Below are positions 59,617-64,000 of a stretch of DNA of 64,000 bases, piece after piece. The stretch lies in assembly GCA_003242885.1 (NCBI GenBank), contig QKMZ01000006.1, positions 806,001 through 870,000 of the forward strand. The letters run 5' to 3'. The stretch is from Candidatus Melainabacteria bacterium. GTDB lineage: Bacteria; Cyanobacteriota; Vampirovibrionia; Obscuribacterales; Obscuribacteraceae. A model generated the notes under the pieces. That model did not search any database. It saw only the letters and a program-made list of their open reading frames with translations, and was not told where the DNA came from. Position 1 is the first letter of the stretch. The number at the start of each line of letters is the position of its first letter. The position numbers were made by a program, and so were the translations under genes.

Positions 59617-60018
59617 GTGCCTACCATCAATCAGCTCATTCGGAGAGAGCGGAAGAAAGTCACTTATAAGACGAAATCACCCGCGTTGAAATCATGCCCG
59701 CAACGTCGCGGCGTCTGCACGCAGGTGAAGACGACGACTCCTAAGAAGCCGAACTCGGCTCTTCGGAAGATCGCTCGTGTCCGCCTCACCAACAGTATGG
59801 AAATCACTGCATACATTCCAGGTATCGGTCACAACCTGCAAGAACACTCTGTCGTCTTGGTAAGAGGCGGTCGGGTTAAGGATCTTCCGGGCGTTCGCTA
59901 CCACATCGTCAGAGGCGCGCTCGACACCGCTGGTGTCAAAGACCGCATGCAAGGTCGTTCCAAGTACGGCGCCAAGCGCCCGAAAGCTGGAGCTGCCGCA
60001 GCCGCCAAGAAGAAATAG
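59617..60018 (+). CDS. rpsL: 30S ribosomal protein S12
   Basis: Decoding-centre protein of the small ribosomal subunit. From GTG 59617 (AGGAGA site seven bases ahead) it reads [20 protein letters not shown], then the universally conserved [19 protein letters not shown] and [16 protein letters not shown]. The Lys and Pro in the KPNSA and LPGVR loops are those where streptomycin resistance changes occur; they are wild type here. The 133-residue length includes an Ala/Lys-rich tail ([10 protein letters not shown]). It heads rpsL-rpsG. Confidence 0.97.
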   Translation: MPTINQLIRRERKKVTYKTKSPALKSCPQRRGVCTQVKTTTPKKPNSALRKIARVRLTNSMEITAYIPGIGHNLQEHSVVLVRGGRVKDLPGVRYHIVRGALDTAGVKDRMQGRSKYGAKRPKAGAAAAAKKK

Positions 60019-60066
60019 TTTTTCAGTCGTTACAGACCAGGACAAGCAAGAACAGGACTCGAAAGT

Positions 60067-60537
60067 ATGTCACGCAGATCAGCAGCACAAAAAAGAATTC
60101 CTCCGGCCGATTCGGAATTCAACAGCCAGCTCGTTATGCGCTTCGTTCATCGCATGATGCAGCGCGGCAAAAAGAGCACAGCTCAAAAGGCTTTCTATTC
60201 GTCTTTGGAACTCATCAAAGAGCGCACCAAACAAGAGCCTCTTGATGTTTTCAACAAAGCCGTCAAAAACGTGACGCCGCTTGTTGAAGTGAAGGCTCGC
60301 CGTGTGGGCGGTTCTACCTATCAGGTGCCGATTGAAGTCAAACAAGCTCGTGGCGTTGCACTGGCAACTCAGTGGATCATCACGAATTCCAGAAAGCGCG
60401 GCGGCAGAAGCTTCGCAGAGCGTTTGTCGGCAGAACTGATTGACGCCTCCAATGGAGCCGGCAACTCGGTGAAGAAGAAAGACGAAACGCACAAGATGGC
60501 AGAAGCCAACAAAGCGTTCGCTCATTACCGCTATTAA
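60067..60537 (+). CDS. rpsG: 30S ribosomal protein S7
   Basis: Primary head-assembly protein of the 30S subunit, binding the 3' major domain of 16S rRNA. Its 156 residues show [17 protein letters not shown], the beta hairpin [17 protein letters not shown] and the C-terminal [14 protein letters not shown]. It lies 48 bases after rpsL, as in the str operon. Confidence 0.97.
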   Translation: MSRRSAAQKRIPPADSEFNSQLVMRFVHRMMQRGKKSTAQKAFYSSLELIKERTKQEPLDVFNKAVKNVTPLVEVKARRVGGSTYQVPIEVKQARGVALATQWIITNSRKRGGRSFAERLSAELIDASNGAGNSVKKKDETHKMAEANKAFAHYRY

Positions 60538-61065
60538 TCGGTAAGTCTCCTTATATAGGTAGGCTCCCAAGCCTCATTCATAAGACGGTCTTAACGATGG
60601 GCATCCAAAACTGATGCTTAAGCGGTAAGTGTCCTCTAGAACGTTTCGGTGTTCTGGGGGGCGAAGAACTATTGAGTCAATCGCGTAAGAGACGTTGGGC
60701 AAAATAGTTTTTTTCGGGTTAGAGTTCGGGGTAGAAGATCTTTCCGCTGATCCGTCGGCAGGGAGAGCTTAAGATTCGACAGCCGATGCATTAAGTGCAG
60801 ACGCTTTCGAATTGTCTGTTGGAAACCAGCTTTACATGCGGGTTTTGGCTGAATATCTCCAATATTCACCTTTTTCAATTGTAAAGATAGGCAAGGAATT
60901 GAAAGAATCTTTGTTGAAGGTTTTTCTGGAAATATAAGAAGTCATGATAAGGTGCAAAAGGTTTTCAGGGGAATATGACTCGGTCGAGCCGAGCCGTGCC
61001 CTCTGCAGCGCCAAAACAGACTTGGCAAAATCCAGGCAGAACATAAGAATACGGCGGAAGGAAAC
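60538..61065. other. Long gap between rpsG and fusA with candidate promoter
   Basis: The 528 bases hold no supported gene. TTGTTG (60911) and TATAAG (60933) with 16 bases between form a possible promoter, and a CTCGG/CCGAG hairpin lies at 60979-60993. In most bacteria this gap is short, so fusA may be transcribed on its own here. Confidence 0.45.
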
Positions 61066-63207
61066 ATGGAAGTCGCAACTCGTTCGGACGAAAGGAAACC
61101 CACTACCGTGATGACCAGGACAATCCCATTACGTGATATCCGTAATATGGGTATCGCGGCTCACATCGATGCTGGTAAGACAACTACCACCGAGAGAATT
61201 CTCTTTTATTCCGGTCTTATCCACCGGGTTGGAGAAGTCCACGAAGGTACGACTGTTACCGATTGGATGGAGCAAGAAAAAGAGCGCGGCATCACAATTA
61301 CCGCCGCTGCAATTAGTTCCAAGTGGAAAGGCAAACATATCAACTTGATTGATACGCCTGGACACGTTGATTTCACCGTCGAAGTTGAGCGCTCCATGCG
61401 AGTTCTTGACGGAGTCGTTATTGTTCTTTGTGCCGTTGCCGGCGTTCAGCCTCAGACCGGCACCGTCTGGAAGCAAGCCAACCGTTACGAAGTACCGCGC
61501 ATGGTCTTCGTCAACAAGATGGATCGCAACGGCGCCGACTACTTCCGTGTGGTCAAGCAAATTCAAGAGCAACTGCCTGGTTTGCACTCCACCTGGACGA
61601 ATGGTCACCCGCTGCAAATTCCGATTGGCTCAGAAGTAGATTTCAAAGGCATCATCGATCTAATCGACCGCAAAGCATTTATGTATGCCGAGGATGATCC
61701 GATGGGCAAATTGGCTCGTGAAGATGCCATACCTGCCGACATGGCCGAAGAAGCTGAAGAATGGCGTACAAAACTCGTCGAAGCGATCGTCGAAACCGAC
61801 GACAAATTGATGGAGAAGTACTTGGAAGGCGAACAGCCGACCGCCGATGAACTCAAGGCTGCTTTGAGACAAGCCGTAATCAACAACAGAATCGTTCCGA
61901 TTTTGGTTGGTTCTGCATTCAAGAACAAAGGCGTTCAGCCTCTTCTCGATGCAATCGTCGACTACTTGCCGTCACCTGAAGAAACTCCACCTATCAAAGG
62001 CTGGACTCCAGATGGCGAAGAAGCAGAGCGCACTTGCAACGACGAACCGTTTGCCGGTCTTGCTTTCAAAGTGATGACCGATCCTTTCGTAGGCAAACTG
62101 ACTTTCGTCCGCGTATACAGCGGCACTCTGGCTGCAGGCTCTTACGTGCAAAACACGACCAAGGGCAAGAAAGAGCGCATCTCGCGTCTTATCCAGTTGC
62201 AAGCTGACCAACGTACTGACGTTCAATCGGCAAGCGCAGGCGACATCGTTGCTGTAGTCGGTCTCAAAGACACGACCACTGGCGATACTCTTGCAGTTGA
62301 TACTCATCCGATCATTCTTGAATCGATGAAGTTCCCAGAGCCGGTAATTTCGGTTGCTATCGAGCCGAAGACCAAGCAAGACTCCGACAAGTTGGGCAAT
62401 TCACTTGCTCGTCTTGCCGAAGAAGATCCGACTTTCAAGGTCAAAGTCGACCACGAAACCGGTCAAACAATCATCGCTGGTATGGGCGAATTGCACTTGG
62501 AAATCATCGTCGACAGATTGTTGCGTGAATTCAAAGTGGAAGCCAATGTTGGTAAGCCGCAAGTTGCTTACCGTGAAACCATTCGCAATCATGTCAAGCA
62601 AGAAGGCAAATTCGTTCGTCAATCTGGCGGTCGTGGTCAATACGGTCACGTCGTTATCGAGCTCGATCCGTTGCCGGCAGGTACTGGTTTCGAGTTCGTC
62701 AACAAGATTGTCGGTGGTGTCATTCCGAAGGAATACATTCCTGCGGTGGAAAACGGCATCAGAGAAGCTCTCGCTGGTGGTGTGTTGGCTGGCTACCCGG
62801 TCATTGACTTCAGAGCGACGCTCGTATTCGGTTCGTACCACGAAGTTGACTCGTCTGAAATGGCGTTCAAAATCGCTGGTTCGATGGCCTTCAAAGAGGG
62901 CTTCATGAAGGGCAAACCGGTTCTGCTGGAGCCTGTAATGAAAGTCGAAGTGGAAGTGCCGGAAGAATACATGGGCGATGTCATCGGCGACATATCCGGT
63001 CGTCGTGGCAGAGTCGAAGGTATGGACACCCTCGATAAGCTCTCCAAAGTGAAAGCAGTCGTACCGCTGTCTGAAATGTTCGGTTATGCAACAGACATCC
63101 GTAACAAGACACGTGGTCAAGGCACCTTCACTATGGAATTTGCTCACTACGATGAAGTTCCACATAGCATCTCGGACGGCATCGTTACGGCAAAATCCGC
63201 TAAGTAA
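61066..63207 (+). CDS. fusA: Translation elongation factor G
   Basis: The 713-residue GTPase that drives ribosomal translocation. ATG 61066 has AAGGA ahead; about 15 extra residues precede the usual [14 protein letters not shown] start. The G1 motif [15 protein letters not shown]2 [10 protein letters not shown]3 DTPGHVDF and G4 NKMD are complete, followed by domains II to V, including the AYRETI and [10 protein letters not shown] segments. Full length and undisrupted. A 26-bp palindrome and then a separate terminator follow; tuf does not. Confidence 0.97.
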   Translation: MEVATRSDERKPTTVMTRTIPLRDIRNMGIAAHIDAGKTTTTERILFYSGLIHRVGEVHEGTTVTDWMEQEKERGITITAAAISSKWKGKHINLIDTPGHVDFTVEVERSMRVLDGVVIVLCAVAGVQPQTGTVWKQANRYEVPRMVFVNKMDRNGADYFRVVKQIQEQLPGLHSTWTNGHPLQIPIGSEVDFKGIIDLIDRKAFMYAEDDPMGKLAREDAIPADMAEEAEEWRTKLVEAIVETDDKLMEKYLEGEQPTADELKAALRQAVINNRIVPILVGSAFKNKGVQPLLDAIVDYLPSPEETPPIKGWTPDGEEAERTCNDEPFAGLAFKVMTDPFVGKLTFVRVYSGTLAAGSYVQNTTKGKKERISRLIQLQADQRTDVQSASAGDIVAVVGLKDTTTGDTLAVDTHPIILESMKFPEPVISVAIEPKTKQDSDKLGNSLARLAEEDPTFKVKVDHETGQTIIAGMGELHLEIIVDRLLREFKVEANVGKPQVAYRETIRNHVKQEGKFVRQSGGRGQYGHVVIELDPLPAGTGFEFVNKIVGGVIPKEYIPAVENGIREALAGGVLAGYPVIDFRATLVFGSYHEVDSSEMAFKIAGSMAFKEGFMKGKPVLLEPVMKVEVEVPEEYMGDVIGDISGRRGRVEGMDTLDKLSKVKAVVPLSEMFGYATDIRNKTRGQGTFTMEFAHYDEVPHSISDGIVTAKSAK

Positions 63208-63222
63208 GTAGGATGACCCTAG

Positions 63223-63248
63223 AAGGTAAACCGATAACAGTTTAACTT
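63223..63248. repeat. Dispersed 26-bp palindrome, copy 7 (after fusA)
   Basis: Arms AAGGTAAACCG and CAGTTTAACTT around ATAA, 15 bases after fusA and before its true terminator at 63262, so it lies in the transcribed 3' region. Confidence 0.75.
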
Positions 63249-63261
63249 CCAAGCAATTATC

Positions 63262-63297
63262 AAGGCGGCCGGTAAAATCGGCTGCCTTTTGCTTTAT
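63262..63297 (+). terminator. Rho-independent terminator of fusA
   Basis: AAGGCGGCCG and CGGCTGCCTT pair over ten positions (one G-T) around GTAAAAT and are followed by TTTGCTTTA. Confidence 0.8.
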
Positions 63298-63430
63298 AGG
63301 AATTGATCTTGATTTCTTGATGCCTGCTTGAACTGGCAGCGCTTTTCAATGGTATAAAATTTCCTCCAGGACCGAGCGAGCTGGTCCACCTTGGCATCGC
63401 CAATTAGCCGTTGTTTCTCAGGAGTTTTCG

Positions 63431-63841
63431 ATGAAGTATCTGCACGGTGGTTACATCTTGTTCTGTGACCAGGCCGAACATGCAGACAATGGACGGGTGA
63501 ACGCCCAGGGGCTCTTTGACGTCTTTGTCGGTGAGTTGCCGCTAAAAATGGATTGCCAGATGGTAATCGGCTTTGGCACGCCGTTTGAAAGAAGGCAGTA
63601 CAAGGGTCTGGTTGTGATCGAGAATCCGGAAGGCCATGAAATTTTCCGCAAAGAGTTTCAAGCCAATGATCCCAATGACATTTATAAAGGGCACTACATC
63701 GTCACGCCCGAAGTGACCATCGACAAAGAAGGCATGTGGACTGCCAAGTGCGTTTTACGAAACTATAAAGACGAAACTATGTGGGATGTTTCCAGGCAGT
63801 TCTGGTCAATGGTTGAAGGCTCTGCGCCTCCCGATCCATAG
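63431..63841 (+). CDS. Hypothetical soluble beta-rich protein
   Basis: A 136-residue protein from ATG 63431. It is beta-rich (LHGGYILFCDQAEHADNGRV, CQMVIGFGTPFERRQYKGL, YIVTPEVTIDKEGMWTAKCV) with no signal peptide or membrane segment. It resembles small uncharacterised bacterial proteins that occur alone after a ribosomal-operon break; no function is assigned. The last 159 bases of the window hold no other gene. Confidence 0.65.
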   Translation: MKYLHGGYILFCDQAEHADNGRVNAQGLFDVFVGELPLKMDCQMVIGFGTPFERRQYKGLVVIENPEGHEIFRKEFQANDPNDIYKGHYIVTPEVTIDKEGMWTAKCVLRNYKDETMWDVSRQFWSMVEGSAPPDP

Positions 63842-64000
63842 ATTACGAGTTCTCGACTGCGTTGTAGCCTTGATCCGGACTTAGAGCTTGCTCAAGCTTT
63901 AGTCATTGCTCGATTCAGTCATAGCTGAAGTACAGTCAGGACCTCAAGATTCAGTAATAGCTCAGGCTAGAAGGACCGGCAAAGTTTCGAATCGCTTGCC

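Overview
The window reads as a chromosomal segment of a Gram-negative bacterium of roughly 45-50% GC. Outer-membrane barrels, a TonB C-terminal-domain protein and a TonB-type receptor point to two membranes. Eukaryote-like Ser/Thr kinase, GTP-type PEP carboxykinase, many secreted proteins of unknown family and Pro/Ala-rich linkers resemble what is known of non-photosynthetic Cyanobacteriota such as Obscuribacterales/Melainabacteria. That assignment is an inference from gene content only. No rRNA, transposase, phage module or CRISPR array was seen; one tRNA (Val, TAC) is present.

Layout. 1-8.6 kb: end of a Ser/Thr kinase gene, an outer-membrane barrel whose signal peptide is cut off by an in-frame TGA, an unrecognised protein, an NAD(P)-binding reductase behind a clear inverted-repeat operator, a three-gene stress-like cluster (BON protein, glycine-rich membrane protein, small hydrophilic protein), a fatty-acid-hydroxylase-like protein and a GAF histidine kinase. 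8.8-18.3 kb: a secreted 829-residue protein built of three copies of an unrecognised domain, an acetamidase-like protein whose export signal is in another frame, pckG-gltA, and a TPR/alpha-beta hydrolase. 18.5-28.9 kb: accessory stretch of small exported or membrane proteins, including two tandem paralogue pairs, plus tRNA-Val and a Pro/Ala-rich protein.

28.9-33.7 kb: tonB-like gene, Fur-family regulator, TonB-dependent receptor and a His/Cys-rich MerC-domain protein. Three similar 15-bp palindromes precede the three transcription units, so this looks like a self-contained metal-uptake regulon, most likely zinc. 34-44.4 kb: RCK-domain membrane protein without a recognisable selectivity filter, tyrosine-phosphatase-like protein, oligopeptide-type ABC ATPase, NAD(P)HX repair enzyme (nnr), a divergent two-component pair, and a papain-like cysteine protease candidate. 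44.7-52.3 kb: two LD-carboxypeptidase paralogues (one apparently catalytically dead), an SPFH protein with a ribbon-helix-helix gene, acyl-CoA dehydrogenase, and a membrane protein/polyprenyl synthase/YuiD-like PAP2 group. 52.4-64 kb: a long structured leader feeding a double ribbon-helix-helix protein, a COG1649-type glycoside hydrolase, smpB, a GNAT protein, rpsL, rpsG, fusA and a final hypothetical gene.

A dispersed 26-bp palindrome occurs seven times between genes from 29 to 63 kb, three copies side by side at 39.35-39.44 kb. It is distinct from the terminators and from the metal-regulator boxes, and with the triplicated-domain protein, the structured leader and the metal regulon it is one of the main candidates for undescribed biology here.
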